A stretch of DNA of 11,349 nucleotides from Peptococcaceae bacterium (GTDB taxonomy: Bacteria > Bacillota > DSM-12270 > Thermacetogeniales > Thermacetogeniaceae): NCBI GenBank assembly GCA_003160265.1, contig PLQY01000103.1, forward strand, positions 10,817-22,165, in the 5' to 3' direction. The position numbers and the translations under genes were made by a program. Below, piece by piece: positions 1 through 6,970 of the stretch; position 1 is the stretch's first letter; each line of letters starts with the position of its first letter. A model generated the notes under the pieces. That model made no database searches. It had not been told where the DNA came from and saw nothing but the letters and a program-made list of their open reading frames with translations.

Positions 1-21
1 TCATCACTCATCACTCATCAC
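1..21. repeat. Three tandem copies of a 7-bp repeat at the window edge
   Basis: The first 21 bases are three perfect copies of TCATCAC, read on the coding (minus) strand as GTGATGA. The array starts nine bases beyond the tyrA stop codon and may continue outside the window. Each unit carries overlapping GTG/ATG start and TGA stop triplets. A 7-bp unit shifts frame with every copy gained or lost. No gene can be assigned to it from what is visible. Confidence 0.8.
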
Positions 22-29
22 TTATTTGA

Positions 30-1121
30 TCAGCGTCTTTTAGCCCTCAAGCCCCGGCCTTGCAGGGCGAACAGGGCTGCTTCCGCATCCACGTCGGTCC
101 TGAAGGCCAACCTGAGGGTACCGCCGTCTCCCTCCCGGATCCGCAGGATCTCGATGTCAACAATGTTGATCCCTTGTTCTCCCAGAATGCCGGCGATCCC
201 GCCGATCGCCCCGGGACGGTCGGGCACTGTGGCCAGCACTTCGTACACCGCAGGGAGAAACCCCCGGACGACGCTGGGGATCCTAGCGCGCCCCGCCCGC
301 GCCCGCGTCAGCTTATCAGCGAGGGAGACAGTGTCGCCGTCTTCGAGACAACTCTCCATCTCCGACAGCACGGCGCGCAACTGCCTGCTTGTCTGCAGAA
401 TGAACTCCCGGTTGCTGGCAAAGATGTCCATCCACATGGAGGGGTCCCCCGAGGCCACCCGGGTCACGTCTCTGAAACCGCCGGCGGCCAGCAGCACGGC
501 GGCGGGGTGGTCTGGCTCCAGCGAAGAAGCCAGGTTCATCAGGGCCACCGCCAGCAGGTAGGGTTGATGGCTGACCGCAGCCACGATCAGGTCATGCTCC
601 CGGGGTGCCAGGCAGATTGGGCTGGCGCCGATCTCCCGCACCAACTGTTCGACTGCGCTGAGTGCCTGGGAACTGGTGCGTTCCGTAGGAGTCAGCACGT
701 AGATGGCGTTTTCGAACAGGTACTGATCGGCGCCGCTGATACCGGCGTGTTCAGAGCCGGTCATCGGGTGCCCGCCCACAAACCGGGCGGGGTAGAGGCC
801 TTCGAGAGTATTCACCACCTGTTCCTTGGTGCTCCCCACATCCGTGACGACAGCATCGGATGGCACCGAGTCCCTGATCAGGGCGGCTATCTCCATGATG
901 CCGGCGACCGGAACGGCCAGGAAGACGATTCCTGCGCCGGTGACGCCAAGGTGGTAGTCCGTCGTGCCCTCGTCAATGGCGCCGGTATCCAGGGCTACTC
1001 GCAGCGTCTGTTCATCCTGATCTATGCCTACGACGCGGTATTTACCCAGGGACTTGAGGCTCATGCCCAGAGAGCCTCCGATGACACCCAGGCCAATGAT
1101 GGAGATCTTGGTCTGTTGCAT
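30..1121 (-). CDS. tyrA: Prephenate dehydrogenase with C-terminal ACT domain
   Basis: The product oxidatively decarboxylates prephenate to 4-hydroxyphenylpyruvate with NAD(P)+, the branch step to tyrosine, in the cytoplasm. The 363-residue protein begins with a Rossmann dinucleotide site, G10-L-G12-V-I-G15. DVGSTK (94-99) and GGHPMTGSE (116-124) match the conserved Ser and His regions of the TyrA active site, and SHQPY follows in the helical dimerisation domain. Residues of about 290-363 ([20 protein letters not shown] and onward) form an ACT domain, which in this family usually binds tyrosine for feedback control. There is no chorismate mutase domain. The ATG at 1121 is chosen because GGAG lies seven bases upstream; the open frame extends further but overlaps aroF. 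The gene starts four bases after the aroF stop, so the two are co-transcribed and probably translationally coupled. Confidence 0.95.
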   Translation of the reverse strand: MQQTKISIIGLGVIGGSLGMSLKSLGKYRVVGIDQDEQTLRVALDTGAIDEGTTDYHLGVTGAGIVFLAVPVAGIMEIAALIRDSVPSDAVVTDVGSTKEQVVNTLEGLYPARFVGGHPMTGSEHAGISGADQYLFENAIYVLTPTERTSSQALSAVEQLVREIGASPICLAPREHDLIVAAVSHQPYLLAVALMNLASSLEPDHPAAVLLAAGGFRDVTRVASGDPSMWMDIFASNREFILQTSRQLRAVLSEMESCLEDGDTVSLADKLTRARAGRARIPSVVRGFLPAVYEVLATVPDRPGAIGGIAGILGEQGINIVDIEILRIREGDGGTLRLAFRTDVDAEAALFALQGRGLRAKRR

Positions 1122-1125
1122 TTGT

Positions 1126-2160
1126 TTACTCCACGCCGGACGCATCGGCCAGGCGCCGCCCGATCGCCCTGGACAGGTCCCTGACCCCGGCAACCAGCAG
1201 ACGGAAGTTTTCCGGCGTCAGCGATTGCTCGCCATCAGACAGGGCCTCACTGGGAGAGGGATGCACCTCCACCATCAAACCGTCGGCGCCGGCAGCTATA
1301 GCCGCCCTGGCCATAGGTTGGACCAGCCACCATTTGCCGGTGCCATGGCTGGGATCCACAATCACCGGCAGGTGGGAGAGCCTTTTGATCACCGCTACTG
1401 CGCTCAGATCCAGAGTGTTTCTGGTATAGTTCTCGAAGGTCCTGATCCCCCGTTCGCACATGATCACCCGGTGGTTCCCGCCCAGCATGATATACTCGGC
1501 GGCCATCAGCCATTCCTCGATGGTGGCGGAGGGGCCCCGCGTCAGTAGTACCGGCTTGTCTATTTTCGCCACTTCCCTCAGCAGAAAAAAGTTCTGCATG
1601 TTCCGCGCCCCGATCTGGAGGATATCCGCATACTGGGAGACAAGAGGCACAAACCCGGTGTCCATGACTTCGGTCGTAATCAGCAGACCCGTCTGTGACC
1701 GGGCCTCAGCCAGTAACTCCAGCCCCTTTTCTTCAAGTCCCTGAAAAGAGTAGGGAGACGTCCGGGGCTTGTAGGCGCCTCCGCGCAGCAGGGTGGCGCC
1801 GGCCTCCTTGACTGCAAAGGCGGTCTCCAGGATCTGCTCCCGGCTCTCCACGGCGCAGGGGCCGGCGATAATGTGCACCTCACTGCCCCCGATGATGTGC
1901 GGGCCAACCCGGATCTTGGTGTCTTCCGGCTGGAAATCGCGGCTTGACAGTTTGAATGGATTGAGAATGGGGATCACTTTCTCCACCCCGGGCATGGCGC
2001 CCAGAGACAGGTTGAGCGCCCTCGTCCGGTCGCCGATCACCCCGATGATCGTCCTGGACACCCCCTGGGAGAGATGAACCGAAAAACCCTCACCGACCAG
2101 TTTGCTGCGCAACGCCTCGATATCCTTTGCGGTTGCCGAGGCCTCCATCACGATAACCAC
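1126..2160 (-). CDS. aroF: 3-deoxy-7-phosphoheptulonate (DAHP) synthase, type I-beta with N-terminal regulatory domain
   Basis: The enzyme condenses phosphoenolpyruvate and erythrose 4-phosphate to DAHP, the first step of the shikimate pathway. The protein has 344 residues, close to the roughly 338 of the Thermotoga maritima enzyme. Residues 1 to about 70 form a ferredoxin-like regulatory domain that in the Thermotoga type mediates tyrosine/phenylalanine inhibition. The barrel follows with [45 protein letters not shown] and SDGEQS. The Cys of GPC, His of DPSH, Glu of VEVHP and Asp of SDGEQ match the family's metal ligands. The GTG at 2160 is chosen because AAAAGGAGG lies eight bases upstream, although the frame stays open upstream through the leader. 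It heads an aroF-tyrA operon and is preceded by a promoter and a candidate attenuator. The symbol follows common Firmicute usage; aroG or aroA are used for the same family. Confidence 0.95.
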   Translation of the reverse strand: MVIVMEASATAKDIEALRSKLVGEGFSVHLSQGVSRTIIGVIGDRTRALNLSLGAMPGVEKVIPILNPFKLSSRDFQPEDTKIRVGPHIIGGSEVHIIAGPCAVESREQILETAFAVKEAGATLLRGGAYKPRTSPYSFQGLEEKGLELLAEARSQTGLLITTEVMDTGFVPLVSQYADILQIGARNMQNFFLLREVAKIDKPVLLTRGPSATIEEWLMAAEYIMLGGNHRVIMCERGIRTFENYTRNTLDLSAVAVIKRLSHLPVIVDPSHGTGKWWLVQPMARAAIAAGADGLMVEVHPSPSEALSDGEQSLTPENFRLLVAGVRDLSRAIGRRLADASGVE

Positions 2161-2205
2161 TGCAGTTGCCTCCTTTTGCTGGCGGGAACAGCGCATACAT
2201 AAGGC

Positions 2206-2268
2206 AAAAGGGTACTCACGCCAGGAGTACCCCCGATCAAACACCCTCGCTGCCGTACTGCTGTCCTG
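2206..2268 (-). promoter_or_regulatory. Candidate transcription attenuator in the aroF leader
   Basis: On the minus strand an 8-bp perfect stem, GGGTACTC (2232-2225) with GAGTACCC (2217-2210), encloses a 7-base loop and is followed directly by TTTT (2209-2206), a rho-independent terminator. It sits 46 bases before the aroF start codon, inside the leader. An upstream segment can pair instead with the terminator's 5' half and loop: CAGGA (2268-2264) with TCCTG (2226-2222), and GTAC (2258-2255) with GTAC (2230-2227), leaving a 5-base CAGCA bulge. The two structures exclude each other, the hallmark of attenuation. The T-box consensus (GGGTGG-N-ACCGCG) is absent, so I do not call it a T-box. The signal sensed is unknown. 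Confidence 0.55.
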
Positions 2269-2339
2269 CCTGATAAAGTTATTTCTCTCCCGCCGGAAAT
2301 ACCATACTTTCCTACCGTTTACCCACTCCGGCTGCTTCC

Positions 2340-2369
2340 ATTCTAGCACATATTTCCTCGCAGTGACAA
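2340..2369 (-). promoter_or_regulatory. Predicted housekeeping promoter of aroF-tyrA
   Basis: TTGTCA (2369-2364, five of six consensus bases) and TAGAAT (2345-2340, five of six) are separated by 18 bases. An extended -10 TGC precedes TAGAAT. Transcription would start near 2334, giving a leader of about 175 bases before the aroF GTG. The promoter lies in the gap after glpC, so aroF-tyrA need not depend on the glp operon for transcription. Confidence 0.65.
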
Positions 2370-2381
2370 TATGAAAACCAT

Positions 2382-2400
2382 GCGCATGCAAGCATGGCGC
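2382..2400 (-). terminator. Possible weak terminator after glpC
   Basis: GCGCATGC (2382-2389) and GCATGGCGC (2392-2400) form an imperfect inverted repeat with one bulged G, starting five bases after the glpC stop. On the transcribed strand it is followed, after ATGG, by TTTT. The stem is good, but the T tract is short and displaced, so termination may be partial. It separates glpABC from the aroF promoter just downstream. Confidence 0.4.
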
Positions 2401-2405
2401 GGGAG

Positions 2406-3623
2406 TTATTTCTTTTCTTCCACCCTGCCGTAGGCCTGGTCTATCAACACCGCCGGATGCACGGCGCCGATGCCGGTGGCGTGGGAGATCTGCATGCAGC
2501 AACTGCTGCAGTCGGAAGCCACTAGGTCGGGGGCGATCTCTCTGATCCGGTTGAACAGCCGGGCGCCGATCTCCAGGGACAGCCGGTATTGCTCCTTCTT
2601 GAAGCCGAAGCTGCCGGACATGCCGCAGCAGCCCTCATCCACCTCGATCACCTGCAGGGACGGGATCTTCTTCAGGATCTCCAGGGACGGCTGGCCGATG
2701 CCCTGGGCCTTCAGGTGGCAGGGCGTATGGTAGGCCACTCTGAGCGCCAGATCACGGAAGCCGGAAGCGGGGGCGCCCCGCTGCTGCAGGGTCAGCAGCC
2801 ATTCGCTGAAATCATAGACGTTGGCTGCCAGTGACCGGGCCTGCGGCAGATTGTGGAGCTCCTCATACTCGCTCTTCAGGGCCAGGCCGCAGCTCGGGCA
2901 ACTGACGATCACCGGATAACCCTGCCGGACGAAGGGCAGCAGGTTGTCGAGGTTCTGCCCGGCCATGCGGGCGGCGTCCTCGAGGAACCCGTTGGCCGCC
3001 AGCGGCAGGCCGCAGCAGTTCGGCGGCGGCAGGATCACCTGGTAGCTGCACCGCTCCAGGATGTTGACCACGCTCCTGCCGATCTCCGGCAGGTTGTACT
3101 CGGCCGTACAGCCCGGGAAATACACCACCTTGTTTGGGGACGAATCGGGCTGCCGGCGCCGCTGGAACCATTTTTTGAGGTTCTCCCGGCTATAAGCCGG
3201 CAGCGGGCGTTCTCTGGCTATCCCCAGCCCCCGGTCCAGGGCGGCCCTGACCAGCCTGTTGTTGAGCACGTAGTTGGTGGCGCCGGCATTCAGGGAGCCC
3301 AACCTGGCCATCATCCCGGGCCGGCCGAGGATGCCGTCCCGCAGTTTGAGGCCCTGCCTGGTGTGCAGATCGTGCCTGTAGCAGGCATTCAGCAGGGAGA
3401 TCTTGACTCCAGAGGGGCAGGCCTGCTCGCAGGTACGGCAGTTGCAACAGTAATCGATCTGCGCCTCCAGGCCCAACCGGTCATCTAGTCGGAATCTGGT
3501 CATCTCCGGCCCCATGTGCTTGGGGCCGGCAAACCCCCCCGTCCTGCTCGCCACCGGGCAACTGGCGGTACAGAGCCCGCACTTGATGCACTTGTCCAGC
3601 TCACTCCTGATCGGCAGATCCAT
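2406..3623 (-). CDS. glpC: Anaerobic glycerol-3-phosphate dehydrogenase, iron-sulfur subunit C
   Basis: In the known GlpABC complex, GlpC passes electrons from the GlpAB flavoprotein dimer to the membrane quinone pool and anchors the complex. The protein has 405 residues (E. coli GlpC about 396). Two 4Fe-4S ferredoxin motifs lie near the N-terminus: C12-x2-C15-x2-C18-x3-C22-P and C59-x2-C62-x2-C65-x3-C69-P. Two cysteine-rich CCG domains follow, with NCCGLPL and EGCCGMSGSFG as their signatures. The ATG at 3623 has GGAGGGG seven bases upstream and overlaps nothing essential; a longer open frame upstream is only read-through over glpB. It overlaps the end of glpB by a few bases and is the last gene of the operon. 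Related CCG proteins occur in lactate and heterodisulfide systems, but the glpA and glpB context settles the assignment. Confidence 0.93.
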   Translation of the reverse strand: MDLPIRSELDKCIKCGLCTASCPVASRTGGFAGPKHMGPEMTRFRLDDRLGLEAQIDYCCNCRTCEQACPSGVKISLLNACYRHDLHTRQGLKLRDGILGRPGMMARLGSLNAGATNYVLNNRLVRAALDRGLGIARERPLPAYSRENLKKWFQRRRQPDSSPNKVVYFPGCTAEYNLPEIGRSVVNILERCSYQVILPPPNCCGLPLAANGFLEDAARMAGQNLDNLLPFVRQGYPVIVSCPSCGLALKSEYEELHNLPQARSLAANVYDFSEWLLTLQQRGAPASGFRDLALRVAYHTPCHLKAQGIGQPSLEILKKIPSLQVIEVDEGCCGMSGSFGFKKEQYRLSLEIGARLFNRIREIAPDLVASDCSSCCMQISHATGIGAVHPAVLIDQAYGRVEEKK

Positions 3624-3627
3624 GCGT

Positions 3628-4908
3628 TCACCCCTCCGTAGCGGCAGCGTTGCCAGCCACATATCCCGTGGCCAGGGCCACCCCCAGGCCATCCTTCCCG
3701 ACGGCCGGGTCATAACCGGCCAGGGTGCTGCCAGCCACAAACAGGCGGCGGTATTGCTCCGGATCGCCGTCTGTGGCGACCGGTCGCATCCGCCCGTCGA
3801 CGACCACCCCGGCCATGGCGAAGGGATCCCGCCCCCAGCCGGACGCTTCCCTGGCTTGACCGGGCAGGTCCCGGCCAGCCACCGGCAGTCCGGCCACACA
3901 CTCCCTGATCTGGGTCCGGTCGGCCTCCAGGCCGCGGCCGATCAGCCCTCCGGTGGCCAGCACCAGAGCGCCGCCGGTCACAACGGCGGCCCGGCCGGGC
4001 AGATCGAGCATCACCTGCCAGGCGCCATTCCTTCTCTCCGCGCTCAACACGCTGACATTGAAGCGGAATCCTACTCCGTACTGTTTCAGAAACTTTATAA
4101 GCAGTTGTGCCAGGCGCAAGCCGGTCACCGTCGGCTGCCCGGCCGGGATCTCGAACACGGGGCAGCCCAGGCGGGTTTCCACCTGCCGGAACAGCGCCGC
4201 CCCCTCATCGATACCGAGCACTGCGGGCAGGCCCAACCGGCCGGTGCCGGGTGTCAGAGACTTCCGGAGACCGGCGATCAGCAGCTCCAGATGCTGGGCA
4301 TTCTCCAGGAAACGTGCCATCATTACCGGAGTGAGTTCTGGGGCAGCTCCGGGGAGAGCGTCGAGCATCACGCTGCTCCAGGCGCCGCCCAGGCCGCGCC
4401 GGTTCCGGAGGTCATTGATGCCATCGGCGATCAGCTTGGGGTGCCAGTCCAACAGGTTCAGCCACCCCACCACCAGTGTGCCGGCCTCGTTCCGGATGTC
4501 CCCGCCGGCCATGGTGGCCGGCGCCAGGGCAGTCGGCCTGACGGTGCCCAGGGCGGTCGGCAGCAGGTAGTTGACCGCCCCCGATCCGCAATAGGGGTAG
4601 CCCACCGCCGGCATGACCTGCTGCCAGAATTCGATGCTCTCCTGAACTAGGTCGAGGCCGATCTTGGCATAGGGATGATCGGGGTCGATTGCGGCCAGGC
4701 GCTGCAGGCCGCCGGCAACGTCGGTAAGGCAGCGGCCCTCTGACCCCGGCAGACAGCCCAGGATGTCGATGCAGCCGGTGGTCAGGGCGAGCACCCCCTG
4801 TCCCCGGGCGAGCACCAGCACCGAGCGGCCGCCGGCGCTGGCCCGGGCGGCCGCGATCAATCCTGACAGCCCTGCTCCGATCACGATCACGTCATAGTCC
4901 ATAATCAT
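3628..4908 (-). CDS. glpB: Anaerobic glycerol-3-phosphate dehydrogenase, flavoprotein subunit B
   Basis: GlpB is the second flavoprotein subunit of the anaerobic glycerol-3-phosphate dehydrogenase and forms the catalytic dimer with GlpA. The 426 residues are close to E. coli GlpB (about 419). The N-terminus is a Rossmann FAD-binding fold, DVIVIGAG followed by LSG (residues 6-16), with an LTTGCIDIL segment at 42-50. The C-terminal LFVAGSTLAGYDP and GKDGLGVALATGYVAGN complete the FAD site. The ATG at 4908 follows AGGAAGCGG. A second in-frame ATG lies six bases later (4902) and would also work. The gene overlaps the 3' end of glpA by 17 bases, which points to translational coupling. The long in-frame extension upstream of 4908 is a shadow of glpA. 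Confidence 0.93.
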   Translation of the reverse strand: MIMDYDVIVIGAGLSGLIAAARASAGGRSVLVLARGQGVLALTTGCIDILGCLPGSEGRCLTDVAGGLQRLAAIDPDHPYAKIGLDLVQESIEFWQQVMPAVGYPYCGSGAVNYLLPTALGTVRPTALAPATMAGGDIRNEAGTLVVGWLNLLDWHPKLIADGINDLRNRRGLGGAWSSVMLDALPGAAPELTPVMMARFLENAQHLELLIAGLRKSLTPGTGRLGLPAVLGIDEGAALFRQVETRLGCPVFEIPAGQPTVTGLRLAQLLIKFLKQYGVGFRFNVSVLSAERRNGAWQVMLDLPGRAAVVTGGALVLATGGLIGRGLEADRTQIRECVAGLPVAGRDLPGQAREASGWGRDPFAMAGVVVDGRMRPVATDGDPEQYRRLFVAGSTLAGYDPAVGKDGLGVALATGYVAGNAAATEG

Positions 4909-6523
4909 CCGCTTCCTTTTGGAAGTTGTGCAGGTTGAGGTAGACGTTCCTGGCATACAAGCGCTCCCGGAGTTGATCACCCCAGAGCACTTCCTGGTTG
5001 CCCTTCCAGCGCTCGTCCAGGAATTCGCCCAGCAGGCGCCTGGCGCGGCCGAGGTCGAGCATACCGTCCTGGTACAACTGTCCGATCGCCCTGGCAGCGC
5101 AGATCGTCCCCTGGCAGGTGCCCATACCGAGCCGCGTCCGGCAGCGGAGGTCACCCAGCCGCAGCCAACTGCTGCCGGTGGCGCGCCACTCCAGCTCCGC
5201 CAGGCAGACCTGCTCGCACTCACAGACAAACTGTCTCTTCCAGCCGTTCCTGCTAAGGATGCCCAGCAGTTGGTCCAGGTCGGCCCGGCCCAGCCGCTCC
5301 GCCATTTTTTGGCTGACGGGTGGTGAGAAGTACCGCTGCAGTTGTCTGACCTGGGCTGCAGTCGCCTCAGGCAGCAACACCTCCACTGCCGTGCGGCAGG
5401 GAGCGTCATGCTCCAACAGGACGCAGACCAGGTTGGTGGCCTGCTCGGCCATCAGACGAAAGGTGGTCAGTTTGCCTCCCACCACCGTGATCAGGCCGCG
5501 CACACCCTGGCGCTCGTGATCGACCAGGGCGAACTGCCGGGCTACCGCCCGCCCGTCTTGTGGCCGCTGTCCCTCACCGCCGTTTTCCTGGTACAATGGT
5601 CTGACTCCGGCAAAGCTCCTGAGCACCCGGCGCTCGTCGAGTCCAGGCACCAGGTCCCGCCCCAGCAGCAACAGTTGATCAACTTCGGCCCGGCTGCTGC
5701 CCAGGTGTTCCGGCCCGTCGACCGGCACCGAGGTGGTGCCGAGGATCGCCACCGTATCCTGGGGCACGATGATATCGCCGTCCCCGGGACGCCGCAGCCG
5801 GTTGACCACCCGGTTGGTGACCCGGTGATTGAAGACCAGCAGGGAACCCTTGCTGGCCAGGATCTTAAGCTCACACCCCGCCAGCCGGGCGACCTGTCCC
5901 GCCCAGGCCCCGGCAGCGTTAACAATGAACCGGCACTCGATCTGACGCTGTTCACCCGTCCGCAGGTCGGTCACCAGCGCCCCCGAGACCGTCCCGTCCC
6001 GGACGATGATCCGGTCGACCCTGGTGTAGGTATAGGCCCTGGCGCCGTGTCCGGCAGCCGATCCGACATTCGCCCACACCAGAGCGAATCCGTCGATGGA
6101 GGCATCGGGCACGCGGAAAACCCTCTTCAGGGCGGGGTTCAGGTTCGGTTCCAGGCTGAGCGCCTCTGCCGCCGGGATCTCCTGAACAGCAATACCGGCC
6201 CTGAGGCAGGCAGCGAACCAGTCATCGGCATAGCCCGGATCATCACCGGGCAGGAGCACGAACAGGCCTCCGGTGTCATCAACGCAGCACCGGGCGATCC
6301 GCTTCAGGATGGCGTTCTCCTGCCGGCACTCCCGGGCCGACTCGGGATCGTTGACGGCATAACGGGCGCCGCTGTGCAGCAACCCGTGAAACCGGGAACT
6401 GGTACCGTAGGCCAGGTCCTGCTGTTCCGCCAGAATGGCGTCCACACCGCGCAGCGCCAGGTCTCGCAGCACCCCGGTCCCGGTGGCGCCTCCCCCGATC
6501 ACCAGAACATCCGTCTTCTCCAT
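4892..6523 (-). CDS. glpA: Anaerobic glycerol-3-phosphate dehydrogenase, FAD subunit A
   Basis: GlpA oxidises sn-glycerol 3-phosphate to dihydroxyacetone phosphate using FAD; electrons pass via GlpB/GlpC to the membrane. The protein has 543 residues, almost the E. coli length (542). VLVIGGGATGTG (6-17) is the FAD dinucleotide motif, and GTSSRFHGLLHSGARYA is the family's conserved substrate/FAD region. VVGGKLTTFRLMAE closes the DAO fold. The C-terminal domain has a BFD-like [2Fe-2S] ligand set, C434-x-C436-x33-C470-x4-C475, typical of GlpA and absent from aerobic GlpD. The ATG at 6523 has GGAGG seven bases upstream. A GTG two codons earlier overlaps the stop of a small upstream reading frame. 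First gene of glpABC; no glpK, glpF or glp regulator is in the window. Confidence 0.95.
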   Translation of the reverse strand: MEKTDVLVIGGGATGTGVLRDLALRGVDAILAEQQDLAYGTSSRFHGLLHSGARYAVNDPESARECRQENAILKRIARCCVDDTGGLFVLLPGDDPGYADDWFAACLRAGIAVQEIPAAEALSLEPNLNPALKRVFRVPDASIDGFALVWANVGSAAGHGARAYTYTRVDRIIVRDGTVSGALVTDLRTGEQRQIECRFIVNAAGAWAGQVARLAGCELKILASKGSLLVFNHRVTNRVVNRLRRPGDGDIIVPQDTVAILGTTSVPVDGPEHLGSSRAEVDQLLLLGRDLVPGLDERRVLRSFAGVRPLYQENGGEGQRPQDGRAVARQFALVDHERQGVRGLITVVGGKLTTFRLMAEQATNLVCVLLEHDAPCRTAVEVLLPEATAAQVRQLQRYFSPPVSQKMAERLGRADLDQLLGILSRNGWKRQFVCECEQVCLAELEWRATGSSWLRLGDLRCRTRLGMGTCQGTICAARAIGQLYQDGMLDLGRARRLLGEFLDERWKGNQEVLWGDQLRERLYARNVYLNLHNFQKEADDYGL

Positions 6524-6525
6524 GG

Positions 6526-6591
6526 TCACTCCTCCATGTCAGCCCATCCCCTGGCCAGCACGTCTCTCTGAGGATCACCTAGCTTCGACAT
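6526..6591 (-). CDS. Possible 21-residue leader peptide upstream of glpA
   Basis: A short frame starts at ATG (6591), 11 bases after a perfect AAGGAGG (6609-6603), and encodes a 21-residue acidic peptide beginning MSKLGDPQRD and ending ADMEE. Its TGA (6528-6526) ends three bases before the glpA ATG, so translation could be coupled. The Shine-Dalgarno sequence is stronger than chance would suggest in this gap, but the spacing is slightly long and no family is recognised. It could be a leader peptide, a decayed gene end, or chance. Confidence 0.3.
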   Translation of the reverse strand: MSKLGDPQRDVLARGWADMEE

Positions 6592-6613
6592 CGTCGGGGC
6601 AACCTCCTTCAGC

Positions 6614-6630
6614 CGGAACCGGCCGTTCCG
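6614..6630. promoter_or_regulatory. Inverted repeat in the glpA upstream region
   Basis: CGGAAC and GTTCCG are perfect 6-bp arms around a 5-base CGGCC centre. The repeat lies between the ferredoxin terminator and the AAGGAGG ahead of glpA, where an operator or a 5' leader hairpin would be expected. I see no convincing -35/-10 pair beside it: a TTGTCG with a TGCAAT 16 bases on is weak. Its role is inference from position only. Confidence 0.3.
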
Positions 6631-6660
6631 CATTGCAAGCGTCAGCCATGAAGCGACAAC

Positions 6661-6684
6661 AAAAAACCGGCGTCCGAAACGCCG
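6661..6684 (-). terminator. Rho-independent terminator after the ferredoxin gene
   Basis: On the minus strand CCGGCGT, loop TTCGG, ACGCCGG forms a perfect 7-bp GC-rich stem (6684-6666) followed by TTTTT (6665-6661). It begins 23 bases past the ferredoxin stop codon. This should insulate the glp operon from ferredoxin transcription. Confidence 0.9.
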
Positions 6685-6707
6685 GCCTATCAAGACAGGA
6701 TGCAAAT

Positions 6708-6890
6708 CTACTCCTCGAGGAGGACGATGGCCTCTTCCGGGCACTCCTCTACACAGGTCTCGCAAGCAGTGCAATCATCCGGACGGGTAACCTTGGACTT
6801 CTCGTTCTCAATATCAAATACTTCACTCGGACAAACGTCTGAACATGTTCCGCAACCGGTACACTTCTCAAGATCTACCTTCGGCGGCAT
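6708..6890 (-). CDS. 2[4Fe-4S] ferredoxin
   Basis: A 60-residue electron carrier of the clostridial bacterial-ferredoxin type. Two motifs bind the clusters: C10-x2-C13-x2-C16-x3-C20-P and C40-x2-C43-x2-C46-x3-C50-P. The chain is strongly acidic at its C-terminus, which is usual for low-potential cytoplasmic ferredoxins that serve hydrogenases, pyruvate:ferredoxin oxidoreductase and similar enzymes. The ATG at 6890 is preceded by GGGGAG and AAAGG. It has its own near-consensus promoter and its own terminator, so it is probably a single-gene, well-expressed unit. No dedicated redox partner is encoded beside it. The neighbouring GlpABC complex is thought to deliver electrons to quinone, so a link between the two is not implied. 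Confidence 0.93.
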   Translation of the reverse strand: MPPKVDLEKCTGCGTCSDVCPSEVFDIENEKSKVTRPDDCTACETCVEECPEEAIVLLEE

Positions 6891-6934
6891 CCTTTCCCAT
6901 CTCCCCTTTAATATTTTAATCGAAACCCGCCTAG

Positions 6935-6963
6935 ATGATACAAGCCCTATGAAGATCTGTCAA
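6935..6963 (-). promoter_or_regulatory. Strong predicted promoter of the ferredoxin gene
   Basis: A perfect TTGACA -35 box (6963-6958) and TATCAT -10 box (6940-6935, five of six) are separated by exactly 17 bases. It lies between aroH and the ferredoxin, in a locally AT-rich patch. The predicted start, near 6928, leaves a leader of about 38 bases containing the ribosome binding site. This is the best housekeeping-type promoter in the window. Confidence 0.8.
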
Positions 6964-6970
6964 CCCTTTT

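Noticed and set aside
60..1184. Long plus-strand open frame opposite tyrA (374 codons)
   Set aside because: It is the antisense shadow of tyrA in GC-rich DNA. The translation is rich in Gln, His, Pro and Gly, has no recognisable motif, and the minus frame is unmistakably TyrA.
2161..2405. T-box riboswitch upstream of aroF
   Set aside because: A terminator and competing pairing are present, but the conserved T-box antiterminator sequence is absent, and I could not place a convincing specifier loop.
5342..6571. 409-codon plus-strand frame opposite glpA
   Set aside because: Antisense shadow of glpA with low-complexity composition; glpA on the minus strand carries all expected motifs.
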